A DNA stretch of 64,000 nt from JAJVHZ01 sp041395385 (GCA_041395385.1 JAWLAN010000012.1:87744-151743), one strand, 5' to 3'; counted from the stretch's first letter, positions 34,017-44,692 are shown. Notes: a model not told the origin generated them from the letters alone. Numbers and translations: made by a program.

Positions 34017-35722
34017 CAGTGGAGTCTCTCGGTCAGATCGACCACGCGCGAGACCTCGTCGATGCTGGTCACTCCCTCGATGACCCGCTTGCCGGCGGCA
34101 TCGGCGAGGGTCGCGAAGCCCTTGGCCGTGGCGGTGGCGTCGATCTCGCTCAAGGTGGCGCTGCGCGCGATGAGGGCGTCGATTTCCCGATCGAACCGCA
34201 GCAGCTCCATCACGGCGATGCGGCCGCGATAACCCTGGTTGTCGCAGTGTATGCAGCCCTTGGCGCGGTAGATGAGCGGCGGCGGATCGCTGGCGGTAAT
34301 GCCCAGCACCCGCAGCTCCAGGTCGCTCGGATCATAGGCCTCCTTGCACTGGTTGCAGAGCTTGCGCACCAGGCGCTGGGCGATGACGCCGATGATGTTG
34401 CCCGCCATGATGTCCGGGCGGATGCCGAGATCGAGCAGGCGCGGAATGGCCCCCAGCGCGTTGTTGGTGTGCAGGGTGGCGAACACCTGATGGCCGGTCA
34501 TGGCGGCGCGGAAGGCCATCGAGGCGGTCTCCTCGTCGCGCACCTCGCCGATGAGGATGATGTCCGGGTCCTGGCGCAGGATGGCGCGCACGCCGGTGGC
34601 GAAATCCAGCCGCACCGCCTCGTTGATGGAGGTCTGCCGGATCTGGCCCATCGGGTACTCGACCGGGTCCTCCAGCGTCATGATGTTGACCGTCTCGGTG
34701 TTCAGATGGCTCAGCACCGAATACAGGGTGGTGGTCTTGCCGCTGCCGGTCGGGCCGGTCACGAGGATGATGCCCTCGGGGCGGGCGACCATGAGCCGCA
34801 GGCTGCCGAGCACGCTCTCCTCCAGCCCGAGCGCCGGCAGCTCCACCAGGCCCTTCTGGCGATCGAGGATGCGCAGGACCAGGTTCTCGCCGTGCACCGT
34901 CGGCATGGTCGAGACGCGGAAGTCGATCTGGCGGCCGGAGAGCGAGAGCGAGATGCGGCCGTCCTGCGGCGCGCGCGTCTCGGCGATGTCCATGCCCGCC
35001 ATCACTTTTACGCGCACGGCGATGGCCGACCAGTATTTCTTGTGCAGGCTGCGGATCTGGCGCAGCACGCCGTCGATGCGGTACCGGAAGCGCATGAAGC
35101 CCTGTTCCGGTTCGAGGTGGATGTCCGAGGCGCCGCGCTTGACGGCGTCGGCGATGAGGGCGTTGACCAGCCGCACCACCGGCTGGCTGTACTCGCCGCT
35201 GTCCTCCTCGAGGCTGGCATAGTCGATCTCGCCGGTCTCGATCTCCTGGATGATGCCGTCGACGGACAGCTCGAAGCCGTAGAACTGATCGATCGCCTTC
35301 TCGATGTCCGCCTCGGTGGCGAGCAGCGGGACGACCTCGACGTCGCCGCCGAGCAGGGCGTTGATCTGATCGATGGTGACGACGTTGAGCGTATCGGCCA
35401 TCGCCACGGTCAGGCGATTGCGGTTCAGCTCATAGGTCAGCGGGAGGATGCGGTAACGGCGGGCGAAGTCCTTCGGGATGAGGCGCACCGCCTCGCCGTC
35501 GACGACGACCTTCGCCAGATCGATGCTCTGCTGGCCGAGGGCGCCGCCGAGGACGTCGAGCACGACCGCCTCGGTCGCGAAGCCGAGGCGAACCAGGATC
35601 TTGCCCAGGTGTTCCTTCTGCTTCTTCTGCTCGGTGAGCGCGATGCGGATCTGGTCCTGGCTGATGATGCCCTTCTGGACCAGCAACTCACCGAGACGGA
35701 GCGGAGATTTCGTGGCATTCAC
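34016..35722 (-). CDS. mshE: Pilus extension ATPase (MshE/PilB/GspE family)
   Basis: 568 residues from a GTG start overlapping the MshN stop. The first 60 residues (LRLGELLVQKGIISQDQIRI, then LGKILVRLGFATEAVVLDVL) follow the tandem MshEN pattern that binds c-di-GMP in Vibrio MshE. The ATPase has Walker A GPTGSGKTT at 323, the Asp box, LIGEVRDEETA (Walker B) and the His box TGHQVFATLHTNNALG. A four-cysteine zinc site is present (CNQC near residue 455 and CIHC near 490). It powers pilus assembly. Confidence 0.95.
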   Translation of the reverse strand: MNATKSPLRLGELLVQKGIISQDQIRIALTEQKKQKEHLGKILVRLGFATEAVVLDVLGGALGQQSIDLAKVVVDGEAVRLIPKDFARRYRILPLTYELNRNRLTVAMADTLNVVTIDQINALLGGDVEVVPLLATEADIEKAIDQFYGFELSVDGIIQEIETGEIDYASLEEDSGEYSQPVVRLVNALIADAVKRGASDIHLEPEQGFMRFRYRIDGVLRQIRSLHKKYWSAIAVRVKVMAGMDIAETRAPQDGRISLSLSGRQIDFRVSTMPTVHGENLVLRILDRQKGLVELPALGLEESVLGSLRLMVARPEGIILVTGPTGSGKTTTLYSVLSHLNTETVNIMTLEDPVEYPMGQIRQTSINEAVRLDFATGVRAILRQDPDIILIGEVRDEETASMAFRAAMTGHQVFATLHTNNALGAIPRLLDLGIRPDIMAGNIIGVIAQRLVRKLCNQCKEAYDPSDLELRVLGITASDPPPLIYRAKGCIHCDNQGYRGRIAVMELLRFDREIDALIARSATLSEIDATATAKGFATLADAAGKRVIEGVTSIDEVSRVVDLTERLH

Positions 35723-37539
35723 GGTGCACTTCCGCTCGCCAGCGCGAGCGCCTGAATGCGCGACTGGGCGGCGGCGGCGGCGAACCGCGCCGGACGCTGC
35801 CGGGCGAGATCGACCGCCTTGCGGTAGTGATCCAGCGCCGCCGCGCGCTGTCCGAGGTTGTCGAGACTGACGGCCAGGTTGTAGGCCACGTCCGGATTGG
35901 TCTTGTCACGCGTGAAGGCGTCGAAATAGGCCTGCTGCGCCTCCGGCCAGCGCTGCTGGCGCGCGTAGATGTTCCCGAGCACGAAGCGAAGCTGCGCCGA
36001 CTCCGGCTCCCGGTGCAGCAGCAGCTTGACGGTGCTCTCGTCGACGACGGGATTCTTGTCCTTCTGCAGCGTGAGCAGGGCCGAACGCGCCGTGGCGTCA
36101 TTCGGATTGGCCTGCAGCAGCCGCTGGTAGATGCCGGCCGCGCTGACCTTGTCGCCGCTGCGCCAGCTCAACGCCGCGATGCCGAGCAATGCGTCACGAT
36201 TGCCCGGATAGCGCGCCAGCGCCGTGCGGTAAAGGGTCTCGGCCCGGCCGTAGTCGCCGCGCTGATAGGCATCGTAGGCCTCCTGGACTTGTCCGGGGAC
36301 GAATGGCTGCGTCGCGCGTGCGCGGGCGATGCGGATCTCCCCGGGCATGACGCTGCCATCGATCGCGGAGCTCACCTTCGGCGCGGGCAGCTCGGACTTC
36401 GGCTTCGGTGCGGGGACCGCCTGCAGCCGCTCGACCTCCGCGGTGGAGGGCGGTTCGACCATGGCCGTCTGCACCGGCGGTTGCGGTTCGGCCGCGGCCT
36501 GCGGGGCGGGCGCCGCCGGGGCCGGCTCTTCGGCCGGTGGGGCCGCCGGAGGCGTTACCTCCGCCAGCGGCGCGGCCGGCGCAGCGGAGACCTCGGGCGC
36601 CGGTGCCACCGGCTCCGTGAGCGCCTCGGGCGCCGGCTCCACCGCGGCGACGGCCTCGGACGGCGGCACCGGGGCCGGTACCGCCGCCGTTACCGGAGGC
36701 GTCGGCTCGGTGGCCGCGGTGGTCGTGGTCGTCGCCGGCTCCACGACAGCGGCGGCGCCCGGAGCCTCGGCCGGCGGCACGGCCGACACTTGCGGCACCT
36801 CGACCGCGGGGGTCTGGATGGCCTCCACACGCTGCGCCACCGCCGGCGGCGGCACGAGCTGCGAGGATCGCGACTGGGTGTACCAGTAGTAGGCGCCGAC
36901 CGCGCCCAGGCCCGCCGCCGCCAGCAGGAGCAGGGAGGCGGCCGCGCTGAATGCGGAGCTGCTGCGGCCGCGGCGCTTGGCCGAGAAGACGGTCTGAGCC
37001 GTGATCGGGCCGGAGTCGGGCTCCTGCGGGGCCGCGGGCTCCTCCGGGGCGGAGGCGACGCGCGCGCCTTCCAACGAGCGCGTCGGCTCGAAGTACTCCT
37101 CGAGCGACCGCTTGAGCATGCGCTTGGAGGGGATGGTCGCGTCGAAATCCTGTTCACCCTCGAACGCGCCGGTGGCCTCGTTGCGCCGCGGCACGCCCAG
37201 GGCATCGAAGACGTCCCGCTGCGCGGCGGTCAGCCGCATTCGGGTGGTGTCGCCGAAGGGCTCGGCCGTCTCGCCCGTGGTGGTCGTGCTGCCCGGTGCG
37301 GTGGTGGTGGTGCTCGCAGGCTCCGCCGCGGCGCCCTCCATCGGCTCCAGACGCAGATTCTCCGCGGTGTGCTCACCGGTCTGGGTGGCCACCTCGGGGC
37401 CGGGAGCCTCCGGGGGGAATGTCGAGGCGAGCTGATCCGGCGCGCTCGCGCCGGCGGCGCCCGCCTCACCTTTCTTCTCCAGGGCGGCGCGACGTTTTTC
37501 TTCTTCCGCCTTGCGCAACGCATCCATCAACAGACTCAT
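35719..37539 (-). CDS. mshN: MshN-like membrane protein with C-terminal TPR repeats
   Basis: 606 residues. It begins SLLMDALRKAEEEKRRAAL, the usual MshN/GspB-type start. A single membrane helix (FSAAASLLLLAAAGLGAVGA) lies near 200-218, then a very long Pro/Ala/Val/Glu-rich spacer (residues 225-390) and at least four TPR-like helical pairs in the last 190 residues (AYQRGDYGRAETLYRTALAR and followers). Topology: cytoplasmic N-terminus, periplasmic TPR. It probably supports pilus assembly between platform and secretin. The spacer is low-complexity and its length should be read with caution. Confidence 0.85.
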   Translation of the reverse strand: MSLLMDALRKAEEEKRRAALEKKGEAGAAGASAPDQLASTFPPEAPGPEVATQTGEHTAENLRLEPMEGAAAEPASTTTTAPGSTTTTGETAEPFGDTTRMRLTAAQRDVFDALGVPRRNEATGAFEGEQDFDATIPSKRMLKRSLEEYFEPTRSLEGARVASAPEEPAAPQEPDSGPITAQTVFSAKRRGRSSSAFSAAASLLLLAAAGLGAVGAYYWYTQSRSSQLVPPPAVAQRVEAIQTPAVEVPQVSAVPPAEAPGAAAVVEPATTTTTAATEPTPPVTAAVPAPVPPSEAVAAVEPAPEALTEPVAPAPEVSAAPAAPLAEVTPPAAPPAEEPAPAAPAPQAAAEPQPPVQTAMVEPPSTAEVERLQAVPAPKPKSELPAPKVSSAIDGSVMPGEIRIARARATQPFVPGQVQEAYDAYQRGDYGRAETLYRTALARYPGNRDALLGIAALSWRSGDKVSAAGIYQRLLQANPNDATARSALLTLQKDKNPVVDESTVKLLLHREPESAQLRFVLGNIYARQQRWPEAQQAYFDAFTRDKTNPDVAYNLAVSLDNLGQRAAALDHYRKAVDLARQRPARFAAAAAQSRIQALALASGSAP

Positions 37540-37562
37540 GGCGGCTTACCCTGCGATCGTGG

Positions 37563-39386
37563 TTACTGGCACCAGTCGCCCTGACAGACCCGGTCCTTGG
37601 TGCAGCCCGGCTCGTCGCGGTAGCACGGCGGCTCTTGTCCGTTGACCGGCGGCGGGAACCCCTGGTCCGGTACCGGCGAGAGGTACTGGTTGTAGTCCTT
37701 GAAGTCCCCGTTCAGGCCCGGGTTCTTGATGACCGTCGGGCGCAGGAAAATGACCAGTTCGCTCTTCGCGTACTGGTTATTCCGGTACTTGAACAGCTCT
37801 CCCACACCCGGGATACTCTGCAGCCCCGGTGTGCCGTCGGTGGCGATGTCGACGCTGTCCTGCATGAGACCGCCCAACACGGCGGTCTGCCCGCTCGGCA
37901 CCTTCAGCAAGGACTCCAGCTCACGCGTCTGGATGATCGGTATCTGGTTCGGCGGCAGTCCGACGGTAATCGGGGCCGGATTCGGATCGGTCGCGAAACC
38001 GTTGATGCGCGAGATGGTCGGACGGACATTCAGCATCACCGTGTCGTCGGCATTGATCTGCGGCGTCACGTTCATCACCAGGCCGACCGCGACGGAGTGG
38101 GGCGTTGTCGTCACCGTGGTCGTGGTCTGGTTGGTATTCTGGGTGGTGTCGGCCTCGATGGTGAAAAACACCTGGTTGTCGACGACCTTGAGCACCGCGG
38201 TCTGGTTGTTCAACACCATCGCCTTCGGACTGGACAGCACCTGCACGTTCCCGAACTGCTGCAGCAGGCGGATACCGAGGTTGAAGTTGTCCCCCGCGAA
38301 GGTGAAGGCCGAGAACGGCGAGGCGGTCGAGGATATAGGCAGGTTCCCCGGCGTGCCGAGCGTGATCGTTCCCGGGATGGCTCCGGCTGTCAGGCCCGCC
38401 GCGAGTGCAAAGTCCCCGGCAATCGCCGCCCAGTCGATACCTGCCTGGTACTGATCAGTGAGCCTCACCTCGACGATCGTCGCCTCCACCAGGACCTGCC
38501 TGGAGACGTTGGCCATCACCTGGTCGAGAAACTTCTGTATCTCCGCGTGCTGGCGCGCGGTGGCCACCACCGTCATCAGGCCGCTCTCGCGATTGACGAT
38601 CACGCGCTCGGAGGCCGGCAGGCCGCTCATGCGCTCGATGGTCCTGCTCGTGCGCTGCGTGTCGCGGTCGAAGCCGAGAAGACCGCCAGAGGACTCGGCA
38701 ACGCTTTCTTCGATCTTCTCCTGCGCGATGCTGTTGGCGGCCTCGACCTGGCCCAGTATCGAGAGGATGTTCGAGGTCAGCGTCTCCCAGAAACGCTGAT
38801 TGGAGGTGCTGCTGATGCTGGTGGTCGAATTGTTCTGCGAGCTGCCGGTGCTGGCGCCACCGCCGGCCGTGGTCTCGGTGCTGGTGTCGATCTGCGTGGC
38901 GACCTCGGTCTTGCTGGTGACGTCGCGCGACATGTTGATGTAGTTCACCGGGTAGGTGCGCGCGAACGGCACGTCCGGCATCACCGAGATCCGGTCGCCT
39001 TTGATCTCGTAGCGTATGTCGGCCTGCTCGGAGATCCGGCTCAGGATCTGCGGCAGCGTCTGCTGCACCGCATTGAGCGTGACCACGCCGCTCACCCCGG
39101 GGTTGATGTCGACGTTCATGTTGGCGTCGCGGGCGATGGCGAACAGCAGTTCCTTCACCGGCACTTCATTGACCACCACCGTGTAGCGCTCGCCCTGCGG
39201 CACCTCCGGCTGTGGCGGCGGCAACACCGGGGCCTCCTCCACCACCTTCGGTATCGGCGCGGACGCGGCCGGCGGCGCGGGTTCCGGCTTGATGTGACCC
39301 GCGGACGGCTCGCGCGGCGGCGGCACCAATTGCGCACAGGCGCCGAGGAGTAAGGACAGCAGTGAGATGGCGAGAATCTTCTTCAT
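37563..39386 (-). CDS. mshL: Outer-membrane secretin (MshL/PilQ/GspD family)
   Basis: 607 residues from the ATG at 39386 (GGAG 9 bases before); a lipoprotein signal ends LLLGAC with Cys17. A short STN-like domain has VPVKELLFAIARDANMNVDI near 90. The secretin domain carries VLVEATIVEVRLTDQYQAGI, VLSSPKAMVLNNQTAVLKV, VPSGQTAVLGGLMQDSV and SELVIFLRPTVI at the C-terminal pore. The C-terminus adds an unusual Cys-rich tail (four Cys in the last 25 residues). A promoter candidate lies about 130 bases upstream. Confidence 0.95.
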   Translation of the reverse strand: MKKILAISLLSLLLGACAQLVPPPREPSAGHIKPEPAPPAASAPIPKVVEEAPVLPPPQPEVPQGERYTVVVNEVPVKELLFAIARDANMNVDINPGVSGVVTLNAVQQTLPQILSRISEQADIRYEIKGDRISVMPDVPFARTYPVNYINMSRDVTSKTEVATQIDTSTETTAGGGASTGSSQNNSTTSISSTSNQRFWETLTSNILSILGQVEAANSIAQEKIEESVAESSGGLLGFDRDTQRTSRTIERMSGLPASERVIVNRESGLMTVVATARQHAEIQKFLDQVMANVSRQVLVEATIVEVRLTDQYQAGIDWAAIAGDFALAAGLTAGAIPGTITLGTPGNLPISSTASPFSAFTFAGDNFNLGIRLLQQFGNVQVLSSPKAMVLNNQTAVLKVVDNQVFFTIEADTTQNTNQTTTTVTTTPHSVAVGLVMNVTPQINADDTVMLNVRPTISRINGFATDPNPAPITVGLPPNQIPIIQTRELESLLKVPSGQTAVLGGLMQDSVDIATDGTPGLQSIPGVGELFKYRNNQYAKSELVIFLRPTVIKNPGLNGDFKDYNQYLSPVPDQGFPPPVNGQEPPCYRDEPGCTKDRVCQGDWCQ

Positions 39387-39511
39387 AGCGCTCCGCTGCA
39401 TTAGCGGCAGGATGGATATGCCCCGTCTGCCGGGCCAGCGTTGCGGGTCGACGCCGTCCCTGCCCCAAGATGTCAATGATCCATTGATTCAGTGCATAGA
39501 CCCGTTTGTCG

Positions 39512-39540
39512 ATATTACAGAATAGCTTGCATGGGTTAAA
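39512..39540 (-). promoter_or_regulatory. Sigma-70-like promoter candidate before the secretin gene
   Basis: The minus strand reads TTTAAC (39540-39535), a 17-base spacer, and TAATAT (39517-39512), inside an AT-rich gap between the MshM and MshL genes. It would give an internal start in the cluster with a leader of about 120 bases. Confidence 0.5.
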
Positions 39541-39582
39541 GAGCAGCCTGTCTGAAGTTCGCAACCGCACTCATCGGCGCTC

Positions 39583-40701
39583 TCACTCGGTGGCGGGGCG
39601 CGCGCCGGACGCGCTGCTCGCCATCCCGGAGGTCTCCACGGCGGGCCCCGCGGCCGGCTGCACCGGGGACGGTCCAGGGGAGCTGGCCGCCGCCGGGTTG
39701 CTCGATGCCGTGGCTTCCCCGGCCGGCACGGCCCCCTGGGCCGGGCCATCGCCGCTGGCCTCCGCAGCGGCGGTCGCCGCCGGCGTGGCGGCGTCACCGC
39801 GCCCCGGGTACAGCCAGTAGAAGGTCCCGCCCGCCACGAGCAGCAGGACCGCCGCCGCGGCCATCGCGGCCCAGGCCGGGACTCGCCGCTGCGGGCGATA
39901 TTCGCTGTCCTTGGCCGCCATGCGCACGTGCCTGGGCGTGACGGTCATAGCCTGCTCGGCGTAAGCGGCCAGCAGCGACTTGTCGGCGATGATGTTGATG
40001 CGACGCACCAAACCGGCCGAATAGTTCTCGATCGCCTTGACCGCAGAGGGGCCGAAGACCTCCCCGCCGCGGAATCCGCAGGCGCGCATCCGGCTGTTCA
40101 GATAGTCCCGGATCTCCCAGTGCTGGAACGGCGTGAGCGGGAAGGTATGGGTGATGCGCTCCCGCAATTGCCGGATCTCGTGCCGCGAGAGGATGTCCTC
40201 CAGCTCCGGCTGACCGAACAGCACGATCTGCATGAGCTTGTCCTGCCCGGTCTCGAGATTGCTGAGCAGGCGCACCTCCTCCAGCGTCGCCATCGGCATG
40301 CTCTGCGCCTCCTCGATGAACAGCACCACGCGGCGGCTCTCGGCGTGCTTGGAGAGCAGGAAATCCTGCAGCGCGCGCATCACCAGCAGCCGGTCGTCTC
40401 CCGGCCTGACGTCCAGTCTCAGCTCGAAGGCGATGGCGTGCAGGATGTGCTCGGGGGAGAGGCTCGGATTGGCGATGTAGACGACGTCGACGTGCTCCGG
40501 CAGCTCCAGCTCCAGCATGCGGCAGAGCATGGTCTTGCCGCTGCCGACCTCGCCGACCACCTTGACGATGCCCTCGCCGTTGGTGATGGCGTACACCAGG
40601 GCCTCGAGCGCCGCGCCGCGATTGGCCCCGGGGAAGAACAGCCTGGTGTCGGGCGTGATCTTGAAGGGCGGCTGATCGAGACCGAAGAACTTGTAGTACA
40701 T
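39583..40701 (-). CDS. mshM: ExeA/GspA-type AAA ATPase (MshM)
   Basis: 372 residues. It starts YYKFFGLDQPPFKITPD, the ExeA/MshM signature. Walker A GEVGSGKT lies near 51, Walker B RVVLFIEEAQ near 122, and the sensor segment QIVLFGQPELEDIL near 155. A membrane helix (AWAAMAAAAVLLLVAGGTFY) near 277-296 is followed by a Pro/Ala/Ser-rich periplasmic tail with no peptidoglycan-binding domain visible. In type II and MSHA systems this protein helps insert or place the secretin. It lies 15 bases after the regulator gene. Confidence 0.92.
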   Translation of the reverse strand: MYYKFFGLDQPPFKITPDTRLFFPGANRGAALEALVYAITNGEGIVKVVGEVGSGKTMLCRMLELELPEHVDVVYIANPSLSPEHILHAIAFELRLDVRPGDDRLLVMRALQDFLLSKHAESRRVVLFIEEAQSMPMATLEEVRLLSNLETGQDKLMQIVLFGQPELEDILSRHEIRQLRERITHTFPLTPFQHWEIRDYLNSRMRACGFRGGEVFGPSAVKAIENYSAGLVRRINIIADKSLLAAYAEQAMTVTPRHVRMAAKDSEYRPQRRVPAWAAMAAAAVLLLVAGGTFYWLYPGRGDAATPAATAAAEASGDGPAQGAVPAGEATASSNPAAASSPGPSPVQPAAGPAVETSGMASSASGARPATE

Positions 40702-40716
40702 GATCGGCGTTGATCG

Positions 40717-42153
40717 TTATTCGGAGAAATGTATCGAGAGGCGCTGCAGACGGCTGTAGAGCGTGGTGCGATTCATCCCGAGCATGCGCGCGGCCTTGCT
40801 CAGGTTGCCGCCGGCGATGCGCAGGGCGGCGTTGATGTAGCGGCGCTCCCACTCCGCCAGCGCCGACTCGAGCGAGAACCCGTGCGCGCGCATCTCCTGC
40901 TCGGCCAGCGTGCCGAGGTCCGCGCGTTCCTCGCGCCCGTCGATCACTGTCTCGGTCTCGAGCTCCGCCGCCAGCTCACGCGCGCTCACCGTGCGGCCGG
41001 CATACTTCGCCCCGAGCCGGATGACGATGTTGCGCAGCTCGCGAACGTTGCCCGGGAAGCTGTACTTGCGCAGCTGATCCTCGGCGTCCGCGGAAAGGGT
41101 GAACGGCGCGGAATGCGCCGCGTACAGCCGCCGGAACCCCTCCAGCAGCAGCAGGCAGTCGTCATCGCGCTCGCGCAGCGGCGGCACGCGCACGCTCAGC
41201 ACGCTCAGGCGATGGAACAGATCCGGGCGGAAGCGGCCCACGCGCACCTCCTCGCGCAGGTCGCGATTGGTGGCCGCCAGCACCCGCGCCTTCGAGGCGC
41301 GTGGTTCGGTTTCGCCGATGCGGTAGTACTCGCCGTTCTCGAGCACGCGCAACAGCTTCGCCTGCAGCGGCAGCGGGAACTCCCCGATCTCGTCGAGCAG
41401 CAGGGTGCCGGCGCCGGCCTGCTCGAAGAAGCCGCTCTTGCCGGAATCCGCGCCGGTGAAGGCGCCCTTGGCGTGTCCGAAGAGCTGCGATTCGAGCAGC
41501 TCGCTCGTGAACGCGGCGCAGTTCACGGCCAGGAACGGCTTCTCGGCGCGATCGCTTTCCGTGTGCAGCGCCCGGGCGATGAGCTCCTTGCCGCTGCCGG
41601 ACTCCCCCTCGATCAGCACCGGAAACGGCGTGCGGGCGAACTGCCGGATGAGGGCTCGCAGCGTCTGCATGGCGCTGCTGCGGCCGACGAGGGTGTCGGC
41701 ACTGGGGGCTTCCTCGATGGCCGGCCTCTCGGCCTCCAGCATCATCTGCTGGTGGTTGAGGCGCGATTTCAGCAGCAGCGCGTCGCAGGGCTTGGGGATG
41801 AAGTCCACCGCGCCCAGCGTCAACGCATGCTGGATGTTGCCGCGGTTGCTCTGTCCGGAGAGCACCAGGATCTTCATCGAGGGATTGAACGCCAGCAGTT
41901 CCTCGATGAGTGCGAAACCCTCCGCCGGCGTGTGCGGCGTGGGCGGCAGGCCGAGATCGACCAGCGCCAGCTCGGGCATCTGCGCCGTTCGCCGCAGCAG
42001 CGACTTGACCTCGGCACGGGTCCCCGCCGTCTGCACCGAGTAGGCATCCTCCAGCACGAAGCGCAGCGAGTCGACGATGAGCGGGTCATCGTCAACCAGC
42101 AGCAGCGCCGTACGCGTCGTGACTGAGGGGCTGGCGGATTCCGTGCGACTCAC
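40717..42153 (-). CDS. NtrC-family sigma-54-dependent response regulator
   Basis: 478 residues from a GTG at 42153, chosen because AAGGTGA lies just upstream; a TTG at 42189 is open but unsupported. The receiver domain has DDD near 22 and the phospho-acceptor Asp66 (LALVDLGLP). The AAA+ domain has GESGSGKE near 188, GAFTGAD (sigma-54 contact loop) near 229, and a Walker B region LLLDEIGEFP. The C-terminal Fis-type helix-turn-helix contains LSKAARMLGMNRTTLYSRL. It probably acts on pilus or surface genes, as it heads the MSHA-like series. No kinase adjoins it. Confidence 0.93.
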   Translation of the reverse strand: MSRTESASPSVTTRTALLLVDDDPLIVDSLRFVLEDAYSVQTAGTRAEVKSLLRRTAQMPELALVDLGLPPTPHTPAEGFALIEELLAFNPSMKILVLSGQSNRGNIQHALTLGAVDFIPKPCDALLLKSRLNHQQMMLEAERPAIEEAPSADTLVGRSSAMQTLRALIRQFARTPFPVLIEGESGSGKELIARALHTESDRAEKPFLAVNCAAFTSELLESQLFGHAKGAFTGADSGKSGFFEQAGAGTLLLDEIGEFPLPLQAKLLRVLENGEYYRIGETEPRASKARVLAATNRDLREEVRVGRFRPDLFHRLSVLSVRVPPLRERDDDCLLLLEGFRRLYAAHSAPFTLSADAEDQLRKYSFPGNVRELRNIVIRLGAKYAGRTVSARELAAELETETVIDGREERADLGTLAEQEMRAHGFSLESALAEWERRYINAALRIAGGNLSKAARMLGMNRTTLYSRLQRLSIHFSE

Positions 42154-42225
42154 CCGATTCACCTTACGCCGAACGCCGGGGCGCGGCAACTTGCCGCGCC
42201 GCCCACCGCAACCCGCCCTGCGGCC

Positions 42226-43083
42226 CTAGCGCGCGCGCAAGCCGAGGTTCTCCCAGATGGCCTCCGCCGGTTCATGCTGATTCATGGTGTAGATGTGCAG
42301 ACCCGGGGCGCCGCGCTCCAGCAGCCGGCGGCACAGTTCGGTGGTCACGTCGATGCCGAAGCGACGTATGGACACGCGGTCGTCGCCGAAGTCCCGCATG
42401 CGCTTCTGGATCCAGCGCGGGATCTCCGCTCCGCAACCCTCCGAGAACCGCATCAGCTGGGTGAAATTGGTGATCGGCATGACGCCCGGCGTGATCGGGA
42501 CGTCGATGCCGATCCGGCGGCAGTCGTCCACGAACCGGAAGTAGGCATCGGGATTGAAGAAATACTGGGTGATCGCCCCGTCGGCGCCGGCATCGACCTT
42601 GCGTTTGAAGTTGCGCAGATCCTCCTGGGCGGATCCGGCCTGCGGATGCACCTCCGGGTAGGCCGCCACCTCGATGTGGAACCAGTCGCCGGTCTCGCGT
42701 CGGATGAACTCCACGAGCTCGTTGGCGTACCGCAATTCGCCCCAGCCGACGGTGCCCGAGGGCATGTCGCCGCGCAAGGCCACGACCTGGCGGATGCCGG
42801 CCTCCCTGTAGCGCTGGAGCACTTCCCGGATCGTCGTCACCGGCGTGCCGATACACGAGATATGGGGCGCGGCGTCGATACCGGTCGCGCGCTTGATCTC
42901 CTGCACCGTCTCGAAAGTCAGGTCGCGCGTGCTGCCGCCCGCGCCGAAGGTGACGGAGAAGAAATCCGGCTTCAGCCTCGCGAGCCGATCGCGGGTGGTC
43001 TGCAGCTTGCCCACCGCCTCGGGCGTGCGCGGCGGAAAGAACTCGAAACTGTAAGTCGGCCGAGTAGTAGTCAGTGTCGCCAT
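42226..43083 (-). CDS. metF: 5,10-methylenetetrahydrofolate reductase
   Basis: 285 residues, the normal bacterial size. It begins with SFEFFPPRTPEA near residue 12, then FFSVTFGAGGSTRD near 41, PHISCIGTP near 73, and QYFFNPDAYFRFVDDCR near 172, all FAD/folate-site regions of MetF. It makes 5-methyl-THF for methionine synthesis. It follows ahcY by 114 bases on the same strand, so it is likely controlled with it by the SAH riboswitch. Confidence 0.96.
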   Translation of the reverse strand: MATLTTTRPTYSFEFFPPRTPEAVGKLQTTRDRLARLKPDFFSVTFGAGGSTRDLTFETVQEIKRATGIDAAPHISCIGTPVTTIREVLQRYREAGIRQVVALRGDMPSGTVGWGELRYANELVEFIRRETGDWFHIEVAAYPEVHPQAGSAQEDLRNFKRKVDAGADGAITQYFFNPDAYFRFVDDCRRIGIDVPITPGVMPITNFTQLMRFSEGCGAEIPRWIQKRMRDFGDDRVSIRRFGIDVTTELCRRLLERGAPGLHIYTMNQHEPAEAIWENLGLRAR

Positions 43084-43197
43084 AACCCCTGCCTGGAAAA
43101 GCCGTGTGCGAGACTCCGGCGGGCCGTGCGGGCTGGCGCCCGCATCCGACTCGCCGGATTTTTTCGCCGCGTGCGCGGCGCGTGCCTGTGCGGCCGA

Positions 43198-44619
<1,422 letters not shown>

Positions 44620-44628
44620 CTCGCGCCC

Positions 44629-44655
44629 TCCTTTCTTTAGTCGAACAAGAAAAAA
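44629..44655 (-). promoter_or_regulatory. Helix able to hide the ahcY ribosome binding site
   Basis: In the ahcY message, UUUUUUCUU (44655-44647) can pair with AAGAAAGGA (44637-44629) through nine pairs, two of them G-U, around a 9-base loop. The second arm includes part of the GGAGG ribosome site. This is a plausible translation-controlling element downstream of the riboswitch; it is visible pairing, not tested structure. Confidence 0.5.
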
Positions 44656-44692
44656 GTTTGCGAGCGCCGTTCCGAACAAGTCTGACGGGAAT

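Noticed and set aside
43159..43180. TTTTTT followed by the CGCCGCG/CGCGGCG hairpin between metF and ahcY
   Set aside because: The T-run precedes the stem on the plus strand and is an A-run after it on the minus strand, so the polarity is wrong for terminating ahcY.
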